The notes beneath the pieces were generated by a model, which was given only the letters and a program-made list of their open reading frames with translations, did not search any database and was not told the origin of the DNA. Below, one piece after another: positions 26,777-36,446 of a stretch of 64,000 nt of DNA (positions are counted from its first letter, which is position 1; the number at the start of each line of letters is the position of its first letter). This stretch comes from Paenarthrobacter sp. GOM3 (GTDB lineage Bacteria > Actinomycetota > Actinomycetes > Actinomycetales > Micrococcaceae). The stretch spans positions 1,984,001 to 2,048,000 of the forward strand of contig NZ_CP136562.1 of NCBI RefSeq assembly GCF_018215265.2, read 5' to 3'. Made by a program: the position numbers and the translations under genes.

Positions 26777-27718
26777 CTACGACAGGCCCTGAAGAGTCGC
26801 CGAGTGTAACTGTGGGTGGAGCGGGTGGTCCGGCGGAAGAGTGGCGAGCTGGGCAACTCCGTCCAAGGGGCCACCCAAGGGCGCAAGTATTTCCGCAGAT
26901 GGCCAAGCCTGTTTGAGTTTGTGTTTCAGGGGCAAGGCAACCTTGGGGTTGGACAGGATCTTTCCCACCCAGCTGATGGCAGGACTGTCCTCGGGAGCCC
27001 ACCCGGTATTGCGCAGGCTGGCTGCTACGGAAAGGGCCAGCTCATCGGTGGCATGGGCAACAATCCGGGCCGAGACTTCGTCGTGGTCCGAGAGATCTAT
27101 GATTGCCCGGGCATAGGAAGCAACAAAGGAAATTCGTTCGGGATTGGACTGGATGTCGATGTACGCCGTCTCGACATCGGGAAAGTCCCGGCGAAGGATG
27201 TCCAGGATCGCGGTGCGACGGCCACGGCCGTCATGTGCCCGCATGGCGGCGTCAAGGCCAGCCCGCCCAATCCAGTACCCGCTTCCGGCGTCACCCATGA
27301 TGTTTCCCCAGCCGTCGACGCGCGAGTACCCGGCCGGGCCGGTAGCGAGGGTCACGACGCCGGTGCCAGCGGCTAACGCTGCACCACCGCGCCCGCCGAG
27401 GCAGCCGAGGTAACCCGAGATGGAGTCATGCGCCAGGCGGATTGCCGTGACGCCGAGATCTTCGCAGGCCTGCAATACTCCTACGGCGTCGACGTTATCC
27501 GGGGTTAGCCCGGAAAGCGCCGCAGCAACGTGCACTTTTTTTCCCGGTCGGTTGGTGAGGACCGAGCGGATAACGCGTTCGAGCTGGGGCATCAGCGGCG
27601 CGCTGGTAAGGAGCGGCGGAAATTCCCGCTCCAACTCGTTGGTTGTCCCGGCCAGGAGCCGGGCGCGGATGGAAGACTGACCGCCGTCAATGGCGACGAC
27701 GGTGAAGGGAGAGATCAC
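26777..27718 (-). CDS. BadF/BadG-family sugar kinase, candidate mannose kinase
   Basis: 313 residues of the ASKHA fold as in BadF/N-acetylglucosamine kinase proteins. The phosphate-1 loop VVAIDGGQSSIRARLL, the second phosphate loop AALAAGTGVVTLA and the GDAGSGYWIGRAGLDAAM segment are typical. It lies between the GH2 genes and manA and is the only evident kinase in the operon, so it should phosphorylate the mannose that ManA isomerises. ROK kinases or hexokinase usually do this, so the family choice is of note. Substrate inferred from context. Confidence 0.8.
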   Translation of the reverse strand: MISPFTVVAIDGGQSSIRARLLAGTTNELEREFPPLLTSAPLMPQLERVIRSVLTNRPGKKVHVAAALSGLTPDNVDAVGVLQACEDLGVTAIRLAHDSISGYLGCLGGRGGAALAAGTGVVTLATGPAGYSRVDGWGNIMGDAGSGYWIGRAGLDAAMRAHDGRGRRTAILDILRRDFPDVETAYIDIQSNPERISFVASYARAIIDLSDHDEVSARIVAHATDELALSVAASLRNTGWAPEDSPAISWVGKILSNPKVALPLKHKLKQAWPSAEILAPLGGPLDGVAQLATLPPDHPLHPQLHSATLQGLS

Positions 27719-27733
27719 AGGAGTTGCTTTCGT

Positions 27734-28219
27734 TCAGCTGGTGGGGTTGTTCGCGCGCGCGGGCACGGGTGGAGCTTCCGGAGTGAGGGTGACTTTGAGG
27801 GTATTGATGCCGTTCAGGAGCAATGCGTCAACGTCGTGGAATGCCGGATCCTGACCGGGGCCGGGCTGCAGGGCATGGCCGTTGATGCTTGCCGAGGCGG
27901 TAGGGGCAAGGCCGTGGAAGATCAGCTTGGCCCTGCCTTCCCCTGACGACCGCCAGGGGAAGTCCACGCTGTATTCCCATCCACAGTGCGCCACCCAATC
28001 CGCAGATTGAACCGACCCGTAAGCCCCGGACTCGGATGCCTTGGACAGGAGTCCCACTGATGAGAGGTCCTGGGAAATGGCTCCAGGCCGCGACGCAGGG
28101 ATCAATTGCCCCGATACGCCGCGGGGCGCTGGTCCCTCAACGAGGCGCATGTGCCATCCGGAGCTGAGTGCCCGGTTGCGGCTGCCCGTTGCAAGTTCTG
28201 CCCTGAATTGATGTGTCAT
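27734..28219 (-). CDS. Standalone GH2-type sugar-binding (jelly-roll) domain protein
   Basis: 161 residues resembling only the N-terminal sugar-binding domain of GH2 beta-mannosidases: a start like 'LSSGWHMRLVEG', then CGWEYSVDFPW, AKLIFHGLAPTASASINGH and a final LNGINTLKVTLTPEA strand. No catalytic domain follows. It begins 10 bases after the beta-mannosidase and 15 bases before the kinase, within the operon. It may be an accessory binding protein or the leftover of a duplicated beta-mannosidase. The intact frame and tight spacing suggest it is still used. Confidence 0.6.
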   Translation of the reverse strand: MTHQFRAELATGSRNRALSSGWHMRLVEGPAPRGVSGQLIPASRPGAISQDLSSVGLLSKASESGAYGSVQSADWVAHCGWEYSVDFPWRSSGEGRAKLIFHGLAPTASASINGHALQPGPGQDPAFHDVDALLLNGINTLKVTLTPEAPPVPARANNPTS

Positions 28220-28228
28220 TGCTGGCCT

Positions 28229-30763
28229 CTATGCGCTGCTTGAAGCAGTTGAGGCGAGCGACAGGGTGGTTACGGCCCGCAGTTCGTTGGCCGTCCTCAG
28301 CACCCCGGAAGAAATGAACTCAGCAGGGTCCAAACCTTCGACGTCGGACGCTACGGTGAAGGTCCATTCCGCTCCCGCGGGCAAACTGACCAAGGCGTGA
28401 TCGATGCTGGCAGCCGGATCCACGCGGTCGACGTGAACGGTGATGTCGCGGACCAGCGAGTGAGCCTTCACGGTGACCTCGTAGCCACCGGTTACGGCTT
28501 TGGCCGAGGCTTCAAGCGGCGCAGGGTTGAGTTGCAGATCGATGTCCTCCACGAAAGTGTGGACAACCAGTTCCGGCCCCAAGCCCACGGTGAGGGCTTC
28601 GTTGGACGGGTCCTGCGGTGTCTGGAGTGCCTGCCCAACCGGCAAGGTGAGGACGCTACGGGCAGGGACCTCAACCTGTTCTTCGTGGTGGTTCCGGACC
28701 TCGCCACCCAGGGTCTGCAAGGAGAAGGCAAGCGCTCCGGCCCACGGCTGGTCCGTGTCGTTCACCAGGGACACGGACAGCTGCCCGTCGCGGTCTCCAA
28801 GGGAAATGATCCGTGGTGCGTAGGCAAGGCGAAGCGCATGCCAGAGCGGCTTGGGGCGTTCCTCGGAGTCCACTGCTGCCCACGAGGTCACTGGCCAGCA
28901 GTCATTGAGCTGCCAGACGATGGCGCCGGCGGTGCGCGGCCACCAGGAGCGATAGTGCTCAATGGCGTAGCGAACAGCGCGGGCCTGGTTGAGCTGTGTA
29001 GCCCAGTGCCAGTCCTCGAAATCGGCCGGGATGCCCAGATGCGGGGCAAGGCCACGGTCGAGTTTGCCGTTGCCGTCGTCGGCTTTTTGGTGCACCAGGA
29101 AGACCGGGTCATCTTTGGGGCTGACAGCGTCAGCCAGCGGACCGCCGTCGTTCGCGTGCACGAAGTCGCTCAGCGTCCGCCAAGTGGGCGGGCCCTGGAA
29201 GCCGAATTCCGAACAGAACCTCGGCACTTCGTTTCGGTACTCGGAGTAGTCAATCCTGTTCCAGACTTCCCACTGGTGATGTGTTCCATGGTCAGGGTGG
29301 TTGGGGTGGATGTCCTCCGGCTTCCGATCGGGGGAGTAGGGGCTGTTATCGCAGTACGGGCGCGTAGGATCGAGTTCGGCCACAATGGCACCCAGGAGCT
29401 CATGGGCGTAGCGATCTCCCCAGCTGCGGCCTGCCAACTCTTCCTTCCACCCCCAATCCTCGTGTCCCCACACGTTTTCGTTCCCGCCATTCCAGATCAC
29501 CAAGGAGGGGTGGGGAGCGAGCCGCACAACGTTTTCGCGTGCCTCGGCCTCGATCTCCTCCCAGAGCGGTGACTCTTCCGGGTAGGCGGCGCAGGCGAGC
29601 AGGAAGTCCTGCCACACCAGGATTCCGCGCTCATCACAGGCCGAGTAGAAGTCTTCGGTTTCATAGATGCCTCCACCCCACACGCGTAGAAGGTTCATGT
29701 TGGCGCCGAGGGCCTGATCCAGGCGGCGGTTGATCCGGTCGCGTGTGATCCGCGTCAGCAGGTGATCATCCGGGATCCAATTTGCGCCCTTAACAAAAAC
29801 AGCTTTCCCATTGACGATCAGGGTAAATGCAGTTCCGTTTTCGTCCTCGCTGGTGTCCACCTGCACGGTGCGGAAACCGATCCGCCGTTCCCAGGAATCC
29901 AGCTCTTCGCCGCTTGGTCCTTGCAGGCTGAGTTGCAGGGACGTCAATGGCTGATCGCCGTACCCTGCAGGCCACCACAGCGGGGCGTTGGGCGTGTCCA
30001 GCGTGAGGACTGTTGAATCACTATCGGCAGCAAGGGTCGCTGTGACTGCCTGCCCCAGTACGGTGGCAGCCAAGGTGAGTGCGCCTGCCTGGCCCAAGCC
30101 CGAACGCTCAACAGATATTCGAAGCTCCACGTGCCCGGTGCCCTCGGCGGTGACCGTCACCAAAGGAGTGACCTGGGCGAGCCGCGCCACGGACCAGCGC
30201 TCGATCCTTGCCTCCTTCCACAGCCCTGCAGTCCTAAGGTCAGGACCCCAGTCCCAGCCGAAGCTGCAGGCCATCTTCCGGACGAAGTTGAAGGGCACAG
30301 GGTGGTAGGCGCTGGGACGGTCACCCAAGCGCTCGCGGAGTTCTTCGGCGTAGGCGGTGGCGGATCGGAGGGTCACAGCCAAGGACTGCTCGGTGCCGTT
30401 CGAAGCGGACCGGACATCAAAACGGTAGGAGCGGTGCATGTTGGCCGTACGCCCCAGCTCGTGCGTTCCCAGGGCAATGCTGCTGACGGTGTCCACGCCG
30501 TCGAAGACCAGGTCGACGCGCTCTTCCGGAGCCGGAACAGACAGCGTCAAGGGGAGTTCGTAGCGCCAGTCGACGTGGTGCATCCACTGCAGCTTCTTTT
30601 CATTGTCATCCAGGTAGGGATCCGGGATGAGCCCGGCTCGGAGCAGGTCAGTGTGTGCTGAACCGGGCACTTCGGCCGGGATGCGTGCCGGAATGTTGGC
30701 GGGTACCGGGCCTGCAACGGGCGATACGGTCCATCCTGCGTTCAATGGCGTGGAGATCATCAT
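28229..30763 (-). CDS. Beta-mannosidase, GH2
   Basis: 844 residues, usual length for intracellular beta-mannosidase. Domains: sugar-binding beta domain (about 1-185), Ig-like domain (about 190-300), TIM barrel (about 300-650) and C-terminal beta domains. Acid/base Glu lies in VIWNGGNENVW and nucleophile Glu in RFCSEFGFQG. It removes mannose from the non-reducing end of imported mannooligosaccharides. No signal peptide. The start (ATG-ATG near 30763) is 5 bases after the ABC ATPase stop, placing it firmly in the operon. Confidence 0.95.
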   Translation of the reverse strand: MMISTPLNAGWTVSPVAGPVPANIPARIPAEVPGSAHTDLLRAGLIPDPYLDDNEKKLQWMHHVDWRYELPLTLSVPAPEERVDLVFDGVDTVSSIALGTHELGRTANMHRSYRFDVRSASNGTEQSLAVTLRSATAYAEELRERLGDRPSAYHPVPFNFVRKMACSFGWDWGPDLRTAGLWKEARIERWSVARLAQVTPLVTVTAEGTGHVELRISVERSGLGQAGALTLAATVLGQAVTATLAADSDSTVLTLDTPNAPLWWPAGYGDQPLTSLQLSLQGPSGEELDSWERRIGFRTVQVDTSEDENGTAFTLIVNGKAVFVKGANWIPDDHLLTRITRDRINRRLDQALGANMNLLRVWGGGIYETEDFYSACDERGILVWQDFLLACAAYPEESPLWEEIEAEARENVVRLAPHPSLVIWNGGNENVWGHEDWGWKEELAGRSWGDRYAHELLGAIVAELDPTRPYCDNSPYSPDRKPEDIHPNHPDHGTHHQWEVWNRIDYSEYRNEVPRFCSEFGFQGPPTWRTLSDFVHANDGGPLADAVSPKDDPVFLVHQKADDGNGKLDRGLAPHLGIPADFEDWHWATQLNQARAVRYAIEHYRSWWPRTAGAIVWQLNDCWPVTSWAAVDSEERPKPLWHALRLAYAPRIISLGDRDGQLSVSLVNDTDQPWAGALAFSLQTLGGEVRNHHEEQVEVPARSVLTLPVGQALQTPQDPSNEALTVGLGPELVVHTFVEDIDLQLNPAPLEASAKAVTGGYEVTVKAHSLVRDITVHVDRVDPAASIDHALVSLPAGAEWTFTVASDVEGLDPAEFISSGVLRTANELRAVTTLSLASTASSSA

Positions 30764-30768
30764 GTTTC

Positions 30769-31683
30769 CTAGCGGTGTTCGAGAGTTGAAAGGTCTGCGC
30801 TGATTTCATCCATGTGCAACCACCGTTTGCTGAAGTGGTTGAAGCACACGGTGTTGTCTATGGCGTCACGATCCGGGGGGAGCTCGCTGGCGGCCACCTT
30901 CCCGAGTCGTTCCGGATCAGGGGCAGCTTGGGCCAGGAGCTGGGTATAGGGGTGTTGCGGATTGAGGATGACGTCATCTGATGGCCCTCGCTCCACCACC
31001 CTTCCCCGGTAAAGGACCAGGATTTCGTCGGAGAAGTGCCGGGCCGTGGCAAGGTCGTGCGTGATGTAGAGAACGGCCAGATTGTCCTCCCGCTGCAGCC
31101 TGCCCAGGAGATTCAATACGCCCAAGCGGATGGACACGTCCAGCATGGATACCGGCTCATCGGCTATCAGGACTTGGGCTCCGGGAGCCAGCGCCCGGGC
31201 AATGGCGACGCGTTGGCGTTGTCCGCCCGAAAGCTCATGGGGCCGCTTGGCTGCGATGACCTGCGCAGGGGTCAGATTGACGCGTTCCAGCATTTCCAGG
31301 ACACGCTGATGCGTTTCGGACGCCGTACGCGTCCTGCCGTGGATCTTCAGGGGGCGGGCAATATGGTGCTCGATCGAGTGGAACGGATTCAACGACGCAA
31401 ACGGGTCCTGGAACACCATCTGAACATGCCGGCGATAGACCGATCCAAGAACTGGCGTCTTGTCATCCAGCTTCACGGAGACGGTGCCGGAGGACGGTTT
31501 CTCCATCTTTGTCAGCAGCTTGGCAATGGTTGACTTACCTGATCCTGATTCTCCTACGAGGGCCACCGTTTTGCCCGGCAACAGATCGAAGCTGACGCGA
31601 TCCACCGCCCTTAAGTTCCGCCGTCGGATACCTTCCCGCAGTGCGTAGTCCTTGGTCAGGTTGGTCACTGAGACCGACGTCAT
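30769..31683 (-). CDS. Opp/Dpp-type ABC transporter ATPase 2
   Basis: 304 residues, OppF-like. Walker A GESGSGKSTIAKLL, signature [15 protein letters not shown], Walker B VLIADEPVSMLD and H-loop YITHDLATARH are intact, and the C-terminal oligopeptide-type extension (NPQHPYTQLLAQAAPDP) is present. ATGA overlap with the preceding ATPase. In sugar clusters this transporter class carries oligosaccharides; here mannooligomers are the likely cargo. Confidence 0.93.
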   Translation of the reverse strand: MTSVSVTNLTKDYALREGIRRRNLRAVDRVSFDLLPGKTVALVGESGSGKSTIAKLLTKMEKPSSGTVSVKLDDKTPVLGSVYRRHVQMVFQDPFASLNPFHSIEHHIARPLKIHGRTRTASETHQRVLEMLERVNLTPAQVIAAKRPHELSGGQRQRVAIARALAPGAQVLIADEPVSMLDVSIRLGVLNLLGRLQREDNLAVLYITHDLATARHFSDEILVLYRGRVVERGPSDDVILNPQHPYTQLLAQAAPDPERLGKVAASELPPDRDAIDNTVCFNHFSKRWLHMDEISADLSTLEHR

Positions 31684-32597
31684 GGCTGCTCCTCAAAGTT
31701 ATTGTCCCGGTCAAAGTCAGAGTCCTCGCCGGAACGGATAAATGCCCCTCTGCCGCCACTGAGGCTGGGAAATGAGGCGAGCAGCTTACGCGTGTAAGGG
31801 TGTGCTGCGGAACGGTAAAGGGCCTCGGCCGTATCCAGTTCCACAATTTCCCCGCGTAGCATCACTGCTATTCGGTCGCTGATTTCCAAGAGCAATGGCA
31901 GGTCATGGGTGATGAATATGACGGCAAAGTTCAGCTCTTCCTTCAGCCGCACGATTTCCCGGAGGATGTCCCGTTGAACCACCACGTCAAGGGCTGTGGT
32001 GGGTTCGTCCATGATCATGACCTGTGGTTCCAGCAGCATGGCCATGGCGATCATCACCCGTTGCCGCATTCCACCTGACAGCTCATGCGGGTATGAACGC
32101 ACGCGCTTCGGATCTACCCCCACAAGCGTGAGGACCTCTGCGCACCGGTCTTGGCGGGCTGCCTTCCGGAGGCTTTGGTGATGCGCCCGCAAGGTGTCAT
32201 CCAATTGATCGCCAATAGTGCGGACGGGGTTCAGGGCATTCATGGCACCTTGGAAGACCATGGACAGCTTGGACCAGCGGAAGCGGCGGAGTGCTTCGTC
32301 TTCAAGGGCAAGGAGGTCGATGTCCTGGCCGTCGCGGTCGTGGAAGGTGACCTGGCCGGCCGAAATGCGGGCCGGCGGCTGGTGCAAGCGGTTGATGGCA
32401 TAGGCCAGGGTAGTTTTGCCGCAGCCCGATTCTCCTGCAAGGCCCAGAATTTCACCGCGGCCAAGCTGGAAGTTTGCGTTCCTGACCGCGGGGACAGGAT
32501 GCTCCGTTTCGTACACGACACTTAGGTTCCGGACCGTCAGGACAGGCCCGCGGGACGTCACCACGGGTGCGTGTTCCAAGGAGAGATCGGCGCTCAT
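31680..32597 (-). CDS. Opp/Dpp-type ABC transporter ATPase 1
   Basis: 305 residues, OppD-like, with Walker [15 protein letters not shown], signature [15 protein letters not shown], Walker [14 protein letters not shown] and the late [20 protein letters not shown] segment. It overlaps both neighbours by four bases. It pairs with ATPase 2 as a heterodimer energising the DppB/DppC-type permeases. Confidence 0.93.
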   Translation of the reverse strand: MSADLSLEHAPVVTSRGPVLTVRNLSVVYETEHPVPAVRNANFQLGRGEILGLAGESGCGKTTLAYAINRLHQPPARISAGQVTFHDRDGQDIDLLALEDEALRRFRWSKLSMVFQGAMNALNPVRTIGDQLDDTLRAHHQSLRKAARQDRCAEVLTLVGVDPKRVRSYPHELSGGMRQRVMIAMAMLLEPQVMIMDEPTTALDVVVQRDILREIVRLKEELNFAVIFITHDLPLLLEISDRIAVMLRGEIVELDTAEALYRSAAHPYTRKLLASFPSLSGGRGAFIRSGEDSDFDRDNNFEEQP

Positions 32598-33589
32598 GAC
32601 GTCACTGCTTTCTTCTGGATCCGGGCTGCTTGGCGTGCGCGTTTACGCACCAAGCGGGCATTCTTGAGCTTCGGATTGATGATCTCGTCAATGGAGAAGT
32701 TGATCAGTGAGAGTCCCATGCCGAACAACGCGATCATCAGGCCCGGCGGCAGGAACCACCACCAGGCTCCCAACGGCAGGGCGAAGCCGTTCTGCGCATA
32801 GAACAGCATGGTTCCGAGCGTGGATGAGCTGGATGCGCCCAGTCCCAGGAATGACAATCCGGCTTCGCCAAGGATCGCGGCGATCACCGCGAACACGAAC
32901 TGGGAAGCCAGCACCGGCAGGAGATTCGGGAGGATTTCGACGGCGATGACACGCCAGGCGCGTTCGCCGGACACCCGGGAAGCTGCAACGTAATCCCTGT
33001 TCCGCACGGACAGTGTTTGTGCCCGCAGCACGCGGGCCGACGCCGCCCAACTTGTCAACGCCAGCACCACTGCAATGGTCCACAGACCGCGGCTTTCGCG
33101 GGGAACGAAGCCGGAGATGACGATGACCAGCGGGAGGCCGGGGATCACCAGGAACACGTTGGAGAGCAGGGAGAAGACTTCATCGGCGAACCCGCCGATG
33201 TAGGCGCCATAAATACCGAAGAACGCTGACAGCAGGGTGGCAAGGACGCCCACCAGGAAACCGATCTGCAGTGAACCGCGGGTTGCGTGGGCAAGTTGGG
33301 CCAGGACGTCCTGGCCGGTTTGAGTGGTGCCCAGCCAGTGGTCAGCAGAGGGGCCGCTGAGCCCCGTATTGCTGATGGCGGCGGGGTCGCCCACCAATAA
33401 CGGACCGACGGCTCCAAAAATTATGATTGACCCGATCAGGATGAGGCCCGTGATCAGCCAGGGAGTCGGAGTGGGGAGCATGAGCCGCCAAGCCGGCTTG
33501 GGCCGCTGGCCCCGGCCGCGGGAAATGTTCGCAAGTTCCTCCGTGGGGCTGGCTTGCGTTTGCCCTGTCATGGATTGAGTGTTGGTCAT
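32594..33589 (-). CDS. Opp/Dpp-type ABC transporter permease (DppC-like)
   Basis: 331 residues with an N-terminal soluble stretch, a first membrane segment near 45, an extracytoplasmic loop, then five further segments. The cytoplasmic coupling loop reads RDYVAASRVSGERAWRVIAVEILPN. The C-terminal tail is basic. Thirteen bases follow the DppB-like stop. Confidence 0.92.
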   Translation of the reverse strand: MTNTQSMTGQTQASPTEELANISRGRGQRPKPAWRLMLPTPTPWLITGLILIGSIIIFGAVGPLLVGDPAAISNTGLSGPSADHWLGTTQTGQDVLAQLAHATRGSLQIGFLVGVLATLLSAFFGIYGAYIGGFADEVFSLLSNVFLVIPGLPLVIVISGFVPRESRGLWTIAVVLALTSWAASARVLRAQTLSVRNRDYVAASRVSGERAWRVIAVEILPNLLPVLASQFVFAVIAAILGEAGLSFLGLGASSSSTLGTMLFYAQNGFALPLGAWWWFLPPGLMIALFGMGLSLINFSIDEIINPKLKNARLVRKRARQAARIQKKAVTS

Positions 33590-33602
33590 GTGAATCTGCT
33601 CC

Positions 33603-34592
33603 TTAGCCCCTGGCCCGTGTGCGGGGATCGACCAGGCTGTAGAGGAGGTCGACCAGGAGGTTCGCTGCCAGGACAGCGATGGTGATGTAGAGGAACACGC
33701 CCTGCATGAGTGCGTAATCGTTGTTGGTTACTGCTGCCAGCAACCGGGATCCGATTCCCGGGTAGGAAAACACCTGTTCGGTCACCACGGAGCCTGAGAC
33801 GACGAACCCCAACGAGATGGCAAAGCCGGCTACGGATGGGAGGACTGCGTTACGGGCGGCATAGTTACGGAGGATCCAGCGATCTGGCAGCCCTTTGGCC
33901 CGCGCCGTAAGGACATAGTCCTCGGACAACGTGGAGACCATCATGTTGCGCATGCCGAGCAGCCATCCACCGAGGGAAGCGATGACGATTGTTAGTGCCG
34001 GGAGGATGGCGTGTTCTATGGCTGACAGGATGAAGGGTCCGTTGAATCCGGGGTCCAGGACCACGTTGTAGCCGCCCTGTCCCGGGAACAGTCCGAGTCC
34101 GCGGGAAAGGATGTACACCAGGACCAGGGCCAACCAGAAGTACGGAACAGCTGCAAGGAGAGTGGTTGCTGGAACCAACGAGTCCAACCAGGTGCCAGGC
34201 TTCCAGCCAACCAAGGCTCCGAGCACAATTCCCAGGAGTGCCGCGATGACGGTGGAAACACCCACCAGGATCACGGTCCAGGGCATCGATGCTCCGATCA
34301 CGTCAGTAACCTTGGCCGGGAAGTAGCTGATGGATACGCCGAGATCACCCTGGAAGATGTTGACCAAGTAGGTCCAGTACTGGGCCAGGATGGGCTGGGT
34401 ATCGTCGCCGCCCAGGAGGATGGCGTAGGACTTTCGGGTCTCTTCGGTGATGCTGCCTCCCCGCTGCTGGAGCTTTGCCAACAAAATGTCTACGGGGTTT
34501 CCGGGCAGCAGCCGGGGAATGATGAAGTTCAGGGTCAGGGCCGCCCACAGGGCAGCGGCGTAGAAGCCCAGTTTTCGGATGACGTAATTCAC
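33603..34592 (-). CDS. Opp/Dpp-type ABC transporter permease (DppB-like)
   Basis: 329 residues with six predicted membrane segments; typical DppB N-terminus (RKLGFYAAALWAALTLNFIIPRLLPGNP) and coupling loop EDYVLTARAKGLPDRWILRNYAARNA. It starts 3 bases after the binding-protein stop and forms the membrane channel with the DppC-like subunit. Confidence 0.92.
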   Translation of the reverse strand: MNYVIRKLGFYAAALWAALTLNFIIPRLLPGNPVDILLAKLQQRGGSITEETRKSYAILLGGDDTQPILAQYWTYLVNIFQGDLGVSISYFPAKVTDVIGASMPWTVILVGVSTVIAALLGIVLGALVGWKPGTWLDSLVPATTLLAAVPYFWLALVLVYILSRGLGLFPGQGGYNVVLDPGFNGPFILSAIEHAILPALTIVIASLGGWLLGMRNMMVSTLSEDYVLTARAKGLPDRWILRNYAARNAVLPSVAGFAISLGFVVSGSVVTEQVFSYPGIGSRLLAAVTNNDYALMQGVFLYITIAVLAANLLVDLLYSLVDPRTRARG

Positions 34593-34595
34593 GAT

Positions 34596-36296
34596 TTAGC
34601 CTTCGGCAGGCTTGAGGGACTTGAAGACCTGCGCTGCATCCAGACGGGACCACACAGCGGGGAAGGCGTACATGTTGTCCTCGCTCGGCCAGCCGCTGAA
34701 CTTTGCCTTGTTCCAAATGCTCGTGGTGCCGCCGGTGACAACGGGGATGTACGGCATATCCTCAACGATCGCCGATTGGATGATGTCGAACTGCTGCTGC
34801 CGTTCTTCCTTGTTGTCGAACGGGAGGTTCTTGACTGTTTCCAGGGCCGCGTCAACGGAGGGGTTCGAGTAGCGCGAGTAGTTGGTTCCTGCCGACTGCC
34901 CCACGGGGGCGGAGATGGCGGAGGAGAAGAAGTAGTTGTAGACGTAATACGGATCCGCGGCAGGGCCTTGGTAGAGGGAGTCGATGGCCAACTGGAACTT
35001 GCCCTTGGTTCGCTTGTCAGTCCACTCGTTCCAGGAAGACTGTGAAGCCTGAACGTCGATGCCTGCCGCCTTGGCCTGCTCTGAAATGGTTTGAATCGCC
35101 GTGATGTAATCCGTCCAGCCGGTGACAACTTCAACGGTCAAAGTCAGCTTCTGGCCGTCCTTGGCGTAGATTCCGTCACTGCCCTTGGCCCAGCCGGCTG
35201 CCTCCAGGGTCTTCTGCGCAGACGACGCATCCGCCGTTTCCGGCGCGATGGCGGGTTTGACAGCCGTCGAGATCCATTCAGACTGCGTATCTGTCAGGGC
35301 GAAGGAGGGTGAGATGGGTGAGGCCGTGTTTTCGTAGGCCAGCTTGTTGAGCTGGGTCCGGTCGATGGCCAGGTAGAGGGCCTTGCGGACGGCAGGGTCC
35401 GTTTGCGGCCCCGTGCAGCCGAGCTGGACGTTGGCGCAGGCGGCGAGGACCTGCTGGCTCTGGGCGACTGTTTGTTTTTCATACTTGGGGAAGTTCTTGG
35501 ACACGTTTTGGATGTCCGGAACGGGCCCTGTCTGCCAGTCGATGGTGCCCGAGGCGATGGCGTCTGCGCCGGCGGTGTTGCCCGAAAGTGCGATGTACCG
35601 GACGTTCTTGACGGCTGGTTCGCCGCCCCAGTAGGTGGGGTTGGCTTTGAGGGTGAACGCTTGCGGCTTGAAATCGGCCAACTGGTAGGCGCCAGTTCCC
35701 ACAGGCTTTTCCACCACATCGGTTTCGGGGTTGATCTTGGACCAGATGTGTTCGGGAACGATCACGGCCTGGGTAAGGATGTCCGGTCCGGTGACGAAGG
35801 CCGGAGTGTCCCAAACGAACGTTATGTGGTTCTGGTCCACCACGTTCACGGTGCCCTTGAAGCCCAGGCTGTTCAGGGCCGGATGCTGCTTGAGCAGGTT
35901 GAACGTGAAGGCTACGTCATCCGCTGTGAAAGCTTCGCCATCGCTCCACTTCACACCGTCCCGCAGGGTGACTGACAGCTGCGTACCGGTGGCGTTCCAA
36001 GCAAACTCTGTTCCCAGGAGCGGCTCGGGTTTGGCGTCTGCTGATGCCTTGTTCTGGTAGAAGAGCGGCTCGAAGATGGCTCCCGGCCCGGCCACCTGGG
36101 AGGGGGAGAAGGGGTTGAAGTTGATCTGGTAGTCGCCGGCCTGGCCGGTGTATGCGATCAGCGTTGAGTCGTTGGCCGCAGTGGTTCCGCCGCCTGAGCA
36201 GCCACTGAGGAGGAGGCCGAGTGCGCTGGCGCCGGCGGCCAAAGCGAGCATGCTGCGCCGGGAGGTGGAAGCCCGGTTTCGAGAGGTGAGGAGCAT
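34596..36296 (-). CDS. Oligosaccharide-binding lipoprotein of an Opp-type ABC transporter
   Basis: 566 residues of the SBP_bac_5 family. The signal peptide ends in the lipobox LLLSGCSGG, so it is lipid-anchored outside. Family features include LSVTLRDGVKWSDGEAFTADDVAFTF and VVEKPVGTGAYQLADFKP. AAAGGGATC precedes the ATG. It is first in the nine-gene minus-strand operon (binding protein, two permeases, two ATPases, GH2, GH2-like domain, kinase, manA), opposite the ROK regulator. Although the family is named for peptides, many members in glycan clusters bind oligosaccharides. Confidence 0.92.
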   Translation of the reverse strand: MLLTSRNRASTSRRSMLALAAGASALGLLLSGCSGGGTTAANDSTLIAYTGQAGDYQINFNPFSPSQVAGPGAIFEPLFYQNKASADAKPEPLLGTEFAWNATGTQLSVTLRDGVKWSDGEAFTADDVAFTFNLLKQHPALNSLGFKGTVNVVDQNHITFVWDTPAFVTGPDILTQAVIVPEHIWSKINPETDVVEKPVGTGAYQLADFKPQAFTLKANPTYWGGEPAVKNVRYIALSGNTAGADAIASGTIDWQTGPVPDIQNVSKNFPKYEKQTVAQSQQVLAACANVQLGCTGPQTDPAVRKALYLAIDRTQLNKLAYENTASPISPSFALTDTQSEWISTAVKPAIAPETADASSAQKTLEAAGWAKGSDGIYAKDGQKLTLTVEVVTGWTDYITAIQTISEQAKAAGIDVQASQSSWNEWTDKRTKGKFQLAIDSLYQGPAADPYYVYNYFFSSAISAPVGQSAGTNYSRYSNPSVDAALETVKNLPFDNKEERQQQFDIIQSAIVEDMPYIPVVTGGTTSIWNKAKFSGWPSEDNMYAFPAVWSRLDAAQVFKSLKPAEG

Positions 36297-36376
36297 CTCT
36301 GATCCCTTTCATCTAGCCGGACCACTGTGACCGGCTGGGGTTTGTGTGCCGTGGATCACGGCCTACGAAAAAGTTA

Positions 36377-36410
36377 GGTGATTAAATTAAGTGAGTCAAG
36401 TTATTATTGA
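36377..36410. promoter_or_regulatory. AT-rich divergent promoter with ROK operator-like motif
   Basis: Between the binding-protein and ROK genes an unusually AT-rich patch contains TTAAGTGA (36387-36394) and AAGTTATTA (36398-36406). The same AAGTTATTA followed by ACTTAA recurs just upstream of the mannanase gene at 44218-44232. A shared regulator, most simply the adjacent ROK protein, could bind both. Confidence 0.45.
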
Positions 36411-36446
36411 ATAAGAATCCAAGACGACCAACCGAAAAGGAAAACG

